Made by a program: the position numbers and the translations under genes
Source of the DNA: Pantoea sp. RIT-PI-b
Lineage (GTDB): Bacteria > Pseudomonadota > Gammaproteobacteria > Enterobacterales > Enterobacteriaceae
NCBI RefSeq assembly: GCF_001187905.1
Contig: NZ_LGIS01000018.1
Span: 94,662-158,661 of the forward strand
Length of the DNA: 64,000 nucleotides
Direction: 5' to 3'
Part shown: in pieces, positions 30,794 through 42,646 of the stretch
Numbering within the stretch: the stretch's first letter is position 1
Layout of the letters: each line of letters opens with the position of its first letter
The notes under the pieces: model-generated
The model's database searches: none
What the model was told of the DNA's origin: nothing
What the model saw: only the letters and a program-made list of their open reading frames with translations

Positions 30794-33330
30794 GCGTCGA
30801 TCTCCTCAATCAGGGTGATTGTAATGCGCTCGTCCGGACGCGCCGGGCGATGCTGATCGCGTTGGTTAATATGCTGCACCAGCGGATCGCGCTGATCGCT
30901 GTTGATAAAGGTGTTGAAGTGATTGTGCTGCTGCGGATGTTGCACCGTCGCGGTCCATTCGCACTCAACTTCGCCGCGCAGGCGAGTCAGCTCGCTTTCA
31001 AGCTGCGCATTGAGGCCAAGCTTGTCGTCAACAATGACGCTACGCAGATAGTCAATACCGCCATCCATGCTTTCCAGCCACAGCGAAGTGCGCTGCAGGC
31101 GGTCGCCGGTGCGGATGTAGAACATCATGAAGCGATCCAGATAGTGCAGCAGCGTGTCGCGATCGAGATCGGCAGCCAGCAGATCGGCGTGACGAGGTTT
31201 CATGCCGCCATTGCCGCACACATACAGGTTCCAGCCTTTTTCGGTGGCGATAATGCCCACGTCTTTACCCTGAGCTTCCGCGCATTCACGGGTGCAGCCG
31301 GAGACGCCAAACTTCATCTTGTGCGGGGTACGAATGCCTTTGTAGCGATTCTCCAGCTCGATGCCGAAGCCAAGGCTGTCGCCAACGCCAAAGCGGCACC
31401 AGACGCTGCCGACGCAGGTTTTCGCCATGCGCAGCGCTTTGGCATACGCCTGTCCGGTTTCAAAACCGGCTTCAATCAGCTGTGTCCAGATGGCAGGCAG
31501 ATCGTCACGCTGCGCGCCAAACAGGCCAATACGCTGCGAGCCGGTGATTTTGGTGTAGAGATTGTACTGGCGCGCCACGGCGCCAATTGCCATCAACCCT
31601 TCCGGGGTAATTTCACCTCCGGCTGAGCGCGGGATCACCGAGTAAGTGCCATCTTTCTGAATATTGCCGAGGAACAGATCGTTGCTGTCCTGCAGCGGTG
31701 CCAGCTGTGGCTTCAGTACGTACTCGTTCCAGCACGAGGCCAGCAGCGAACCCACGGTGGGCTTACACACTTCGCAGCCGTAGCCCTGACCATATTTGGC
31801 CAGCAGCGCGTCAAACGATTTGATCTCTTCTACGCGAATCAGGTGATACAGCTCCTGACGCGAGTAAGGGAGGTGCTCGCACAGATGATTGTTGATTTCG
31901 ATGCCCTGACGGCTCAGTTCACCGTTCAGCACCTGCGTAATCAAGGGAATGCAGCCGCCGCAGCCGGTTCCGGCGCGGGTTTCGGCTTTCAGCGCCGCTA
32001 CGGTGTGGCAACCGCCCTGCACGGCCTTGACGATATCGCCTTTACTCACGTCGAAGCAGGAGCAGATCTGTGCGCTATCCGGCAGCGAATCAACGCCCAT
32101 TGCCGGTTTCTCGCCGCTGCCTGCAGGCAGGATCAGCAATTCGGGATTTTCGGGTAACGTGATGTTATTCAGCGCCAGCTGCAGTAGATTGCCGTAATCG
32201 CTGGTGTCACCCACCAGCACCGCGCCCAGCAATGTGCGGTTATCTTCGCTGACAATCAGCCGTTTATAGATATTTTTCTGTTCGTCGAGCCACAGGTAGC
32301 TGCGCGCGCCCGGCGTGCGGCCATGCGCATCACCAATGCCCCCGACATCCACGCCCAGCAGTTTCAGCTTGGCGCTCATGTCTGCACCGGCAAAGGCATT
32401 ATTGCGGCCCATCAGCCTATCGCTGGCGACCTGTGCCATTTTATAGCCCGGCGCAACTAAGCCATAAATACGGTTCTGCCAGGCGGCGCATTCGCCGATA
32501 GCGTAGATGGCCGCGTCGCTGGTTTGGCAATGATCGTTAATGGCGATGCCGCCGCGCTGACCTAGCGTCAGACCGCACTGCTTAGCCAGTTTGTCCTGTG
32601 GACGAATGCCGGTAGAGAAGACGATGAAATCCACATCCAGCGCGCTGCCGTCGGCAAACTCCAGCGTTTTACCGCCTTTGGCATGATGGACGATTTGCTG
32701 GGTGTTTTTGCCGGTGTGGACGCGTACGCCCATCTGCTCGATTTTGCGTCGCAGCTGCTCGCCGCCTTGCGGATCGAGCTGCTCCGCCATCAGCACGGGT
32801 GCGAACTCAATCACGTGGGTTTCAATGCCGAGGTTTTTCAGCGCGCCTGCAGCTTCGAGCCCCAGCAAGCCGCCGCCAATCACCGCGCCGCGTTTGCTGC
32901 GACGGGAACAGGCTTCAATGGCGTTCAGATCTTCAATGGTGCGATAGACAAAGCAGTCGCTGCCTTCCGCACCTTTGATGGGGGGAATCCATGGGTAGGA
33001 TCCGGTGGCGAAAATCAGCGTGTCATAATGCACCGCGCGACCGGTATTGGAGTGAATCAGTTTTTCGTCGCGGTTAATGGTGATGGCGCGTTCGCCAAGC
33101 AATACATTCACCTGATGCTTCTGGTAATAACCTTCGCGAACCAGTGAAAGTTCTTCAGCGGTGTGATGGGAGAAATAGGCGGAAAGGTGGACGCGATCAT
33201 AGGCGACCCGGGGTTCTTCACAGAAAACGGTTATCGAAAACTGATTCGAAACATCTTTGTCGATAAGTTCTTCTATAAAGCGGTGGCCGACCATGCCGTT
33301 GCCAATAATAACGACACTGTGCTTGCTCAT
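30790..33330 (-). CDS. nirB: NADH-nitrite reductase large subunit NirB
   Basis: An 846-residue cytoplasmic enzyme that reduces nitrite to ammonium with NADH, detoxifying nitrite during anaerobic nitrate respiration. Domains in order: FAD binding (VVIIGNGMVGHRFIEEL), NADH binding (GAVIGGGLLGLEAAGALKN, about 145), a BFD-like [2Fe-2S] region (CSCFDVSKGD and GTGCGGC, about 425-460), and the C-terminal siroheme/[4Fe-4S] domain with the C-x5-C (CVGSVWC) and C-x3-C (CTREC) ligands. The start at 33330 is chosen because it gives the E. coli start and length (847). The frame is open up to 33534 but would cross the FNR/Nar promoter. Confidence 0.98.
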   Translation of the reverse strand: MSKHSVVIIGNGMVGHRFIEELIDKDVSNQFSITVFCEEPRVAYDRVHLSAYFSHHTAEELSLVREGYYQKHQVNVLLGERAITINRDEKLIHSNTGRAVHYDTLIFATGSYPWIPPIKGAEGSDCFVYRTIEDLNAIEACSRRSKRGAVIGGGLLGLEAAGALKNLGIETHVIEFAPVLMAEQLDPQGGEQLRRKIEQMGVRVHTGKNTQQIVHHAKGGKTLEFADGSALDVDFIVFSTGIRPQDKLAKQCGLTLGQRGGIAINDHCQTSDAAIYAIGECAAWQNRIYGLVAPGYKMAQVASDRLMGRNNAFAGADMSAKLKLLGVDVGGIGDAHGRTPGARSYLWLDEQKNIYKRLIVSEDNRTLLGAVLVGDTSDYGNLLQLALNNITLPENPELLILPAGSGEKPAMGVDSLPDSAQICSCFDVSKGDIVKAVQGGCHTVAALKAETRAGTGCGGCIPLITQVLNGELSRQGIEINNHLCEHLPYSRQELYHLIRVEEIKSFDALLAKYGQGYGCEVCKPTVGSLLASCWNEYVLKPQLAPLQDSNDLFLGNIQKDGTYSVIPRSAGGEITPEGLMAIGAVARQYNLYTKITGSQRIGLFGAQRDDLPAIWTQLIEAGFETGQAYAKALRMAKTCVGSVWCRFGVGDSLGFGIELENRYKGIRTPHKMKFGVSGCTRECAEAQGKDVGIIATEKGWNLYVCGNGGMKPRHADLLAADLDRDTLLHYLDRFMMFYIRTGDRLQRTSLWLESMDGGIDYLRSVIVDDKLGLNAQLESELTRLRGEVECEWTATVQHPQQHNHFNTFINSDQRDPLVQHINQRDQHRPARPDERITITLIEEIDA

Positions 33331-33361
33331 GCTTGCCTCAAAAATTGCGGTATCTGCGGCT

Positions 33362-33431
33362 ACCTTAACGCGCCGCTTTAGGCGCTTATTGATATACATC
33401 AAGCGCGCCCTTATATACCTATTTAGAGGTA
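33362..33431 (-). promoter_or_regulatory. nirB promoter: FNR box, NarL/NarP 7-2-7 site and -10 element
   Basis: On the leftward strand there is a perfect FNR box, TTGATATACATCAA (33389-33402), and a NarL/NarP 7-2-7 palindrome (33416-33431; heptamers TACCTAT and AGAGGTA) whose centre is 28 bp upstream of the FNR centre. A TAAGGT -10 element lies at 33367-33362. This is the E. coli nirB geometry: FNR at -41.5 and NarL/P at -69.5, which puts the start near 33354. It predicts anaerobic induction boosted by nitrate/nitrite. Confidence 0.92.
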
Positions 33432-33502
33432 TGTAACTGATTTTGAACAAATAAGTTAAGTGGCTTATTTGGTTGATAATTACCCAATCATTTTCTTCGT
33501 CG

Positions 33503-33558
33503 CACATTCCGTAACGGCGCGATTTATCGCGCAATAAATTGCGCCGCTACGGAATGTG
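33503..33558. repeat. REP-like 56-bp palindrome between nirB and codA
   Basis: An 18-bp arm at 33503-33520 pairs with 33541-33558 with one mismatch (CACATTCCGTAACGGCGC against CACATTCCGTAGCGGCGC). The centre is itself an imperfect palindrome of GCGCGATTTATCGCGC type. The GTAG-C/G-G head next to a GC palindrome is the REP signature and is shared with the element at 43997-44060. Confidence 0.75.
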
Positions 33559-33617
33559 CCCGCGGTGACATTGGTTTTCATGCTAGCTTTAGATTTTGTG
33601 TTTTAGCGGAGAACGGC

Positions 33618-34901
33618 ATGGCAAACCCGTCACTGAAGTGGATTAACAACCTGCGTTTAGCGGGTCAGCAAGGCTTGTGGCAAATCGAAATCGACAACGG
33701 CAAAATTGCGCACCTTCGTCCGCAGCCGTCGCAAACCGCAGCACAGCCTGACACGTTGGATGCTGAGGGCGGACTGGCGAGCGCACCGTTTATCGAGCCG
33801 CACATACACCTCGACACCACGCAAACCGCCGGTCAACCGTCGTGGAACCAATCCGGCACGCTGTTTGAAGGCATTGAACGCTGGGCGGAGCGTAAAGCGT
33901 TGCTCAGCCATGAGGATGTTAAACAGCGCGCGCAGCAAACGCTAAAGTGGCAAATCGCCAACGGTATTCAGCATGTTCGCACGCATGTTGATGTCTCCGA
34001 TCCCACGCTTACCGCGTTAAAAGCGATGCTGGAGGTGAAAGCGGAAATGGCACCGTGGATCGATATCCAGATTGTGGCATTTCCCCAGGAGGGCATTCTC
34101 TCTTATCCCAACGGTGAAGCCTTGCTGGAAGAGGCGCTGCGCATGGCCGCGGATGTGGTTGGCGCAATTCCGCATTACGAATTTACCCGCGAATATGGCG
34201 TCGAGTCGCTGCATAAGACGTTTGCGCTGGCCAATCGCTACGATCGTCTGGTGGATGTGCATTGCGATGAGATTGATGATGAGCAGTCGCGCTTTGTCGA
34301 AACGGTGGCGGCGCTGGCGCATCGCGATGGCAACGGCGAACGCGTCACCGCCAGCCACACCACGGCGATGCACTCATACAACAATGCTTACACGTCGCGG
34401 CTGTTTCGCCTGCTCAAGCTTTCCAATATCAATTTCGTCGCCAATCCGCTGGTGAATATCCATCTGCAAGGGCGCTTTGATAGCTATCCCAAACGTCGCG
34501 GCATCACGCGGGTGAAAGAGCTGCTGGAGGCCAATATCAACGTCTGTTTCGGGCACGATGATGTGTTCGATCCTTGGTATCCGCTTGGCACCGCCAGCAT
34601 GCTGCAGGTGTTGCATATGGGACTGCACGTCTGTCAGCTGATGGGCTACGAGCAGATCGATAACGGATTACAGCTGATTACAGCGAACAGCGCCAAAACC
34701 CTGCAGCTGGCGAATTACGGTATTCAACCGGGCCACGAGGCCAGTTTGATTATTCTGCCGGCGGAGAGCGGATTTGATGCCGTGCGGCGTCAGGTGCCGG
34801 TGCGTTATTCGCTGCGCAAAGGGGTATTAGTGGCAGCGACGCAGCCAGCCAGCAGTGAGATCTATTTAGCGGAAAAAGAAGCGGTAACGTTTAAGCGATG
34901 A
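33618..34901 (+). CDS. codA: Cytosine deaminase
   Basis: A 427-residue amidohydrolase that deaminates cytosine to uracil for pyrimidine salvage. Metal ligands and catalytic residues are visible: HIHLD in [17 protein letters not shown], the His in [13 protein letters not shown] with its catalytic Glu, SHTTAMHSY, and the Asp in [15 protein letters not shown]. It follows E. coli CodA closely and has the same length. In E. coli it forms codBA with the permease near lac; here codB is absent and codA lies between nirB and tsgA. It diverges from nirB and has a GGAG site before the ATG. Cytosine must enter by another transporter or come from internal turnover. Confidence 0.96.
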   Translation: MANPSLKWINNLRLAGQQGLWQIEIDNGKIAHLRPQPSQTAAQPDTLDAEGGLASAPFIEPHIHLDTTQTAGQPSWNQSGTLFEGIERWAERKALLSHEDVKQRAQQTLKWQIANGIQHVRTHVDVSDPTLTALKAMLEVKAEMAPWIDIQIVAFPQEGILSYPNGEALLEEALRMAADVVGAIPHYEFTREYGVESLHKTFALANRYDRLVDVHCDEIDDEQSRFVETVAALAHRDGNGERVTASHTTAMHSYNNAYTSRLFRLLKLSNINFVANPLVNIHLQGRFDSYPKRRGITRVKELLEANINVCFGHDDVFDPWYPLGTASMLQVLHMGLHVCQLMGYEQIDNGLQLITANSAKTLQLANYGIQPGHEASLIILPAESGFDAVRRQVPVRYSLRKGVLVAATQPASSEIYLAEKEAVTFKR

Positions 34902-34907
34902 AGAGCA

Positions 34908-34927
34908 GGGCGGACCGAAGTCCGCCC
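34908..34927. terminator. Hairpin between codA and tsgA
   Basis: A perfect 7-bp stem GGGCGGA/TCCGCCC (34908-34914 with 34921-34927, loop CCGAAG) lies between the two convergent genes. It lacks a clear T-run, so termination efficiency is uncertain. Confidence 0.55.
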
Positions 34928-34934
34928 GTCAAAC

Positions 34935-36113
34935 TTAGTGAGTAACGTGGCCATGCTGGCGATGTTTGGTCACAAAGCCCAGCAGAACACACATTACAAA
35001 CACCACGGCGTACAAACCGTTGGCGGTAGAGAGCGCCGCATGTGCGCCACCGGTTGCCACGATTGGGCCTGTCACCACGAACGTCAGCATGGTGCCGACG
35101 GTGCCGCAGGTCAGGATGAAGTTCACCAGTTTCGGTGAAGAGACCTTGGTTTGCAGCGAGCCCAGCGTGATGATGGTGGTGTAAATGGCGCTAGAGCTGA
35201 AGCCCAGCGTCATGATGATCCAGTGCAGCATGCCAGCATCTTTGGACGTGACGAACCAATACATCAAACCCGTTGCCAGTGCTGCCAGCACCATCAGAAT
35301 GCGTTGCAGATCGAAGAAGCGCAGCACGAAGCTAAACACCCACATGCCGACCATATACGCGGTCCAGAAATTACCGACCAGTTGACCGGCAGCGGCAATA
35401 TCCATGCCCATTGATTTGGTGGCGTATTCCGGTACCCAGGAGATGAAGCCGAGCTGGCCAAGGATGTAGCACAGCGCCGCAATCGACAGGAACAGTACGC
35501 CGATGCCCCACTTCTCTTTCTCCACGCCTGGCTTAGCCGCCTCGCTTTTCAATACCGGGAACTCGATAAACAGCGTTAGCACAAAGATCGCGACATAAAT
35601 CACGCCGATGCAGGCATAGACCCAATACCATGGCAGCGCACGCGCCAGCAGGATACCGGCGATAATCGGGAAAATGGTGCCCGCCATGCTGAAGAATGAA
35701 TCGGTGAACAGCAGACGTGCGCCGCGTTGACGACCGTCGTACAGATGGGTGATCAGGAAGGTGCCGATCGACATGGTAATTCCGCTGACCACGCCGAGCA
35801 CGAACATGCACAGCGAGAAGACGGTGAGATCGTGGCTGGTCATCAGGCCAGCGACGGCGAGGATCATCAGCACGAAGCCAAAAATCAACTGACGCTTCAG
35901 CGGCACAATCACCATCAGCCAGGCGTTCAGAAACACCGACACCAAAATGCCCGCATTAAGGAAAGTAAAGGTGTTGCTCATTTCTGAGATAGGGCGTTGG
36001 AAGTACTGCGCGATATTGTCCAGCACCATACCGGTTACGATCACCAGTGCGCCGGTGAGCGCATAGGAGAAATAGCTAATCCAGGTAAGGCCGAGCCGAT
36101 TACGGTTTGTCAT
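34935..36113 (-). CDS. tsgA: TsgA, major facilitator superfamily transporter
   Basis: A 392-residue protein with about 12 hydrophobic helices, beginning [20 protein letters not shown]. It belongs to the fucose/glucose permease-like part of the MFS. The Salmonella homologue was named for tellurite/selenite-related gene expression (tellurite- and selenite-resistance gene A); its natural substrate is unknown. Length agrees with E. coli TsgA (393). It diverges from ppiA and is convergent with codA. A short His-rich tail ([10 protein letters not shown]) ends the protein. Confidence 0.94.
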   Translation of the reverse strand: MTNRNRLGLTWISYFSYALTGALVIVTGMVLDNIAQYFQRPISEMSNTFTFLNAGILVSVFLNAWLMVIVPLKRQLIFGFVLMILAVAGLMTSHDLTVFSLCMFVLGVVSGITMSIGTFLITHLYDGRQRGARLLFTDSFFSMAGTIFPIIAGILLARALPWYWVYACIGVIYVAIFVLTLFIEFPVLKSEAAKPGVEKEKWGIGVLFLSIAALCYILGQLGFISWVPEYATKSMGMDIAAAGQLVGNFWTAYMVGMWVFSFVLRFFDLQRILMVLAALATGLMYWFVTSKDAGMLHWIIMTLGFSSSAIYTTIITLGSLQTKVSSPKLVNFILTCGTVGTMLTFVVTGPIVATGGAHAALSTANGLYAVVFVMCVLLGFVTKHRQHGHVTH

Positions 36114-36224
36114 GTTCTGAACCTGTGAAGCGCCGAGATTGGCAAAAAAGTGTCATGAATTGTAAGTGCAACTGTGATCTTAATAAACAACGAGTGAAAC
36201 AAGCAGGAACTATTTCATTAAGAG

Positions 36225-36240
36225 TGTGATTTTAATCACG
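36225..36240. promoter_or_regulatory. CRP binding site between tsgA and ppiA
   Basis: TGTGATTTTAATCACG matches the CRP consensus TGTGA-N6-TCACA at 9 of 10 positions. It lies 137 bp before the ppiA ATG and 112 bp before tsgA. E. coli ppiA is CRP-regulated, so this site probably acts on ppiA and may also affect tsgA. Confidence 0.75.
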
Positions 36241-36376
36241 CAAATGATTGCGTGGCGGCAAAAGTATGACAATCGCAACATCCACGTAAATATCGGTAAA
36301 ACGCTGGCTCTTGGATCACATGCTCTTTACAATCAATCTCGTTTTTGAGCTAGCTCTCCATGGTAAGGAATCTTTC

Positions 36377-36949
36377 ATGCTTAAACGTACTTTAACAGCG
36401 GCCGTTGCCCTGTTAGCGCTCTCTTCTGTATCTTCTGCCGCTCTGGCAGCCAAAGGGGATACACATGTGCTGCTCACCACGTCTGCGGGCAATATTGAAC
36501 TCGAACTGAACAACCAGAAAGCCCCGGTTTCGGTGAAAAACTTCGTCGATTACGTCAACAATGGTTTCTACAACAACACCATTTTCCACCGCGTTATTCC
36601 TGGCTTTATGATTCAGGGCGGCGGATTCACGACGGATATGCAGCAGAAGCAAACTGTTGCGCCAATCAAAAACGAAGCCGACAACGGCTTGCGTAATCTG
36701 CGTGGCACCATTTCAATGGCGCGTACCGCAGATAAAGATAGCGCCACCAGCCAATTCTTCCTCAACGTGGCAGATAACGCGTTCCTCGATCACGGTCAGC
36801 GTGATTTTGGTTATGCGGTGTTTGGTAAAGTTGTGAAAGGCCAAGATGTGGTCGATAAGATAGCTCAGGTGCCGACCAAAGATGTGGGCCCGTACCAAAA
36901 TGTGCCGTCAAAACCGATTGTTATCCTCTCCGCCAAAGTCCTGCCTTAA
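36377..36949 (+). CDS. ppiA: Periplasmic peptidyl-prolyl cis-trans isomerase A (cyclophilin)
   Basis: A 190-residue cyclophilin that catalyses proline isomerisation in periplasmic proteins. The signal peptide is [20 protein letters not shown] ending near AALA. The catalytic region [15 protein letters not shown] and the segment [18 protein letters not shown] are intact. The start at 36377 was chosen because the signal peptide begins there; the open frame back to 36311 is not supported. Length equals E. coli PpiA. A hairpin (36957-36980) follows. Confidence 0.97.
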   Translation: MLKRTLTAAVALLALSSVSSAALAAKGDTHVLLTTSAGNIELELNNQKAPVSVKNFVDYVNNGFYNNTIFHRVIPGFMIQGGGFTTDMQQKQTVAPIKNEADNGLRNLRGTISMARTADKDSATSQFFLNVADNAFLDHGQRDFGYAVFGKVVKGQDVVDKIAQVPTKDVGPYQNVPSKPIVILSAKVLP

Positions 36950-36956
36950 TCGCGTA

Positions 36957-36980
36957 ACGCGCCATATTCCCCTGGCGCGT
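36957..36980 (+). terminator. Hairpin after ppiA
   Basis: An 8-bp stem ACGCGCCA/TGGCGCGT (36957-36964 with 36973-36980) starts 8 bp after the ppiA stop and is followed by CATTTCAT, a weak T-rich tract. Probably a modest terminator. Confidence 0.6.
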
Positions 36981-37047
36981 CATTTCATCTCCGGCAAAGC
37001 AAAAAATTGCTGCTTATACTTAGGGCTCATTGCTTGCCGGAGGCGCT

Positions 37048-37218
37048 ATGACCAGCAAACTCACCGAGAAACAGAAAGCCACGTTATGGCAGCAGCGCCG
37101 TGCTGCGAGCTATCAAGCCAGCTGTCGCCTGGCCGGTTACACGTCGAGTGAACCTTTAATCGATGCAGAACACGCCGAAGAACGACTGGCGTCGCTGAGG
37201 AGACAATATGGCGGATAA
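37048..37218 (+). CDS. yhfG: YhfG, antitoxin partner of Fic
   Basis: A 56-residue protein that resembles E. coli YhfG (MTSKLTEKQKATLWQQRR start; ASYQASCRLAG in the middle). YhfG-type proteins bind and inhibit the adjacent Fic protein (class I Fic inhibition). I do not see a canonical [S/T]xxxE[G/N] inhibitory motif; Ser3-x3-Glu7 is followed by Lys, so the inhibitory detail is uncertain. CCGGAGG lies 8 bp before the ATG. Its last 11 bp overlap fic, which suggests coupled production of antitoxin before toxin. Confidence 0.88.
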   Translation: MTSKLTEKQKATLWQQRRAASYQASCRLAGYTSSEPLIDAEHAEERLASLRRQYGG

Positions 37219-37807
37219 TAGCTTAGCGGTGCGCGATCCCTACCTGTGGCATAACGACAGCGTGCTGAAGAATCGCCTCGACATTCACGACGAAGCGCAG
37301 CTGCGTAAAGCCGAACTGGCCTTCAGCAGCGCGCGTCTGGCGACGTTAGAACTGGGGCCGCGCAGCATCGGCTTGCCGCGGTTGTGCCATATTCATCGCA
37401 CGCTGTTTCAGGATCTCTACAGCTGGGCGGGAGAGCTGCGCACTATCGATATCTGGCGTGATGAAACGCCCTATTGCCACTGCGAATACATCGAGAAAGA
37501 GGGCAATACGCTGATGCAGGCGCTGGAAGAGGAGCGCGGTTTAGCCGACCTGCCAGCGGAAACGTTCACGGCGCGCATCGCTCATTACTACTGTGAGATT
37601 TTCGTCCTGCATCCGTTCCGCGCTGGCAACGGACGCGCGCAGCGCATCTTCTTCGAGCAGCTGGCGTTGCACGCCGGTTATCAGCTGTCGTGGGAAACAC
37701 TCGAACGCGAGGCGTGGCGCGCCGCGATCTCGGCTGGCGTCGCGGGCGATCTGGATCCGCTTACTGCCCAGTTTGCGAAAGTGGTGAGCCCGGCAAAAAT
37801 TTTATAG
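37208..37807 (+). CDS. fic: Fic-domain AMP-transferase (toxin)
   Basis: A 199-residue Fic protein that would transfer AMP from ATP to hydroxyl groups of target proteins. The active-site motif HPFRAGNGRAQR (His135 to Arg146) matches the catalytic consensus HxFx(D/E/A)GNGRxxR. E. coli K-12 Fic, as I recall it, has the degenerate GSGLAQR here, so this copy looks catalytically more complete. The flap region WRDETPYCHCEYIEKE precedes it. It is paired with yhfG upstream. Its stop overlaps by 6 bp the stop of the convergent HigA-like gene. Confidence 0.93.
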   Translation: MADNSLAVRDPYLWHNDSVLKNRLDIHDEAQLRKAELAFSSARLATLELGPRSIGLPRLCHIHRTLFQDLYSWAGELRTIDIWRDETPYCHCEYIEKEGNTLMQALEEERGLADLPAETFTARIAHYYCEIFVLHPFRAGNGRAQRIFFEQLALHAGYQLSWETLEREAWRAAISAGVAGDLDPLTAQFAKVVSPAKIL

Positions 37808-38125
37808 CAGGATTTGCAGCCCATGTTTTTGCACCACCGACAACAGCTTGAGAGAAATACCACCTGGCCGTTTAGCGCCAGTTTCCCACTTTTGCACGGT
37901 TGACACGCTGGTGTTGAGATAGCGGGCAAAGACAGGCTGACTCACATTTAAATTCTCGCGCAGGTTTTTTATTGCCTGCGCATCCAAGGCTGTTACTTCA
38001 CTCAGGCAACGTTCATCAAAGTCACGCATGCTCTGTTTGCTAAGTGCACCCGCTTCAAACAGACCCGACGCTGCGCTATGGATGGCTGCAAAAGCCGGGC
38101 TGTTAAATTTATGCGCTTTGGTCAT
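37802..38125 (-). CDS. HTH antitoxin of a HigBA/RelE-type system
   Basis: A 107-residue DNA-binding protein. The N-terminal 45 residues are likely the toxin-binding part and the Xre-type helix-turn-helix lies at about 57-82 (LNVSQPVFARYLNTSVSTVQ, then KWETGAKRPGG). This layout fits HigA/NadS-type antitoxins, which follow rather than precede their toxins. Its start overlaps the toxin gene by 17 bp. It would neutralise the toxin and repress the pair's promoter in the region 38481-38560. E. coli K-12 has nothing between fic and pabA, so the pair is an insertion. Family is clear; the exact subgroup is not. Confidence 0.87.
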   Translation of the reverse strand: MTKAHKFNSPAFAAIHSAASGLFEAGALSKQSMRDFDERCLSEVTALDAQAIKNLRENLNVSQPVFARYLNTSVSTVQKWETGAKRPGGISLKLLSVVQKHGLQILL

Positions 38126-38480
38126 GACATATCTCCACCAATTCTTGAACGGTTATTAACCGATTTAGCGTCTCGTTTGAAATTAGCGAGTAATGCTTTG
38201 CCAGGTCACGGAAGCCCTCAAGCTCGCTTTCACTGAGGTTGGCCTGATCCTGTTTGGCGAATAAAAAGGTATAAATCCAATTCTTTCCCCCTTTCGCCAG
38301 AATAATGGCGCGCTCACGATTTTGCTGCAGACGTTTTTTAAAAACGCCACCTCCTAAGTTATCAGCATGACCGAGCTTTACTGCTGCAATAGCCTGACAA
38401 AGTTCATCATCGCCAATCAAATGACGGCGAGCTTGCTTACTGAACCATTTGGTTTTGAATACTCGTGTTGTAGCTGGCAT
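38109..38480 (-). CDS. RelE/HigB-family toxin
   Basis: A 123-residue protein starting MPATTRVFKTKWFSKQARRH with the family sequence GGGVFKKRLQQNRERAIILA followed by KGGKNWIYTFLFAKQDQANL. These match the RelE-like group (HigB-2 type) whose members are mRNA interferases. Basic residues in KKRLQQNRER are candidate RNA contacts. It is the upstream gene, with the antitoxin second and overlapping by 17 bp, the HigBA order. Activity is inferred from family; the gene appears intact. Confidence 0.87.
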   Translation of the reverse strand: MPATTRVFKTKWFSKQARRHLIGDDELCQAIAAVKLGHADNLGGGVFKKRLQQNRERAIILAKGGKNWIYTFLFAKQDQANLSESELEGFRDLAKHYSLISNETLNRLITVQELVEICHDQSA

Positions 38481-38567
38481 AGCAACTCTCCAAAATATAG
38501 CACTGGGTGTGAGAGTAATCAGAATCTTTTTTATCAGCTAGCGGGTATTAAGTTTGGAGGTGTTAAC

Positions 38568-38642
38568 ATGGTTTTTTTGCGACCTTTCTTGCACCGGTTG
38601 CCCGTAATGACTCAGTGCTACGATCTACTATGCTGCTGCTAA
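38568..38642 (+). CDS. Candidate 24-residue leader peptide overlapping pabA
   Basis: A short ORF (starts [16 protein letters not shown] and ends CYDLLCCC) has an excellent Shine-Dalgarno GGAGGT at 38556-38561, seven bases before its ATG. It ends at 38642, 12 bp inside pabA in another frame. pabA has no Shine-Dalgarno of its own. The arrangement suggests ribosomes load at the leader and reinitiate at pabA. The Cys codons at the end arise from overlap with the ATG-CTG-CTG start of pabA, so they need not mean cysteine sensing. Not tested for conservation. Confidence 0.5.
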   Translation: MVFLRPFLHRLPVMTQCYDLLCCC

Positions 38643-39205
38643 TCGATAACTACGACTCCTTCACCTGGAATCTTTACCAATACTTCTGCGAACTTGGCGC
38701 GGATGTGCGCGTGGTGCGCAACGATGCCATTACGCTGCAAGAGATTGAAGCGTTGCCGCTAACGCATCTGGTGATTTCGCCAGGCCCGTGCACGCCAGAT
38801 CAATCCGGCATCTCGCTTGCCGCCATTCGCCACTTTGCCGGGCGCGTACCGATTCTCGGCGTTTGCCTTGGGCATCAGGCGATCGCCCAAGCGTATGGTG
38901 CGCAGGTGGTACGTGCGCGGCAGGTGATGCACGGTAAAACCTCGCGCATACAACACAGCAATCAAGGTGTGTTCCGCAACCTGAATAACCCGCTTACCGT
39001 AACGCGCTATCATTCGCTGATTGTGGCGCGTGATACGCTGCCCGCTGAGTTTGAAATCACCGCGTGGAGCCTGCGCGACGGTGAACCGGATGAGATTATG
39101 GGCTTCCGCCATCGCACCTTGCCGCTGGAAGGCGTGCAGTTCCATCCGGAAAGCATCCTCAGTGAACAAGGCCACCAACTGCTGGCTAATTTCCTCAGCG
39201 CGTAA
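38630..39205 (+). CDS. pabA: Aminodeoxychorismate synthase, glutamine amidotransferase subunit
   Basis: A 191-residue class I glutamine amidotransferase that supplies ammonia to PabB for 4-amino-4-deoxychorismate, in folate synthesis. The nucleophile Cys is in [12 protein letters not shown] (about residue 79). The catalytic His-x-Glu is in [13 protein letters not shown] near the end. The sequence starts [22 protein letters not shown], as in PabA and TrpG. ATG 38630 is the best start by homology; a GTG at 38615 in frame is possible. The gene lacks a Shine-Dalgarno and overlaps the short ORF described above. Confidence 0.95.
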   Translation: MLLLIDNYDSFTWNLYQYFCELGADVRVVRNDAITLQEIEALPLTHLVISPGPCTPDQSGISLAAIRHFAGRVPILGVCLGHQAIAQAYGAQVVRARQVMHGKTSRIQHSNQGVFRNLNNPLTVTRYHSLIVARDTLPAEFEITAWSLRDGEPDEIMGFRHRTLPLEGVQFHPESILSEQGHQLLANFLSA

Positions 39206-39221
39206 CTTATGTTTGCCTTCG

Positions 39222-42588
<3,367 letters not shown>

Positions 42589-42601
42589 CAGCTCATCGCA
42601 A

Positions 42602-42633
42602 ATAGAAACGGCGCGATGTTGCCATCACGCCGT
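42602..42633 (-). terminator. Intrinsic terminator of crp
   Basis: Read leftward, an 11-bp stem with one mismatch (42633-42623 with 42618-42608, 4-nt loop) lies 13 bp after the crp stop and is followed by TTTCTATTTG. It ends the crp transcript before yhfK. Confidence 0.8.
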
Positions 42634-42646
42634 GGGTGAGAAGAAA

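Noticed and set aside
30850..31626. 258-codon open frame antisense to nirB
   Set aside because: Mirror of the codon pattern of nirB, no Shine-Dalgarno of note, no recognisable protein.
33331..33534. N-terminal extension of nirB by 68 residues
   Set aside because: It would span the FNR and Nar sites and the -10 element; homology starts at the ATG at 33330.
37802..38480. Phage or plasmid remnant around the second toxin-antitoxin pair
   Set aside because: No integrase, direct repeat or other mobile gene is visible on either side; only the two genes are inserted.
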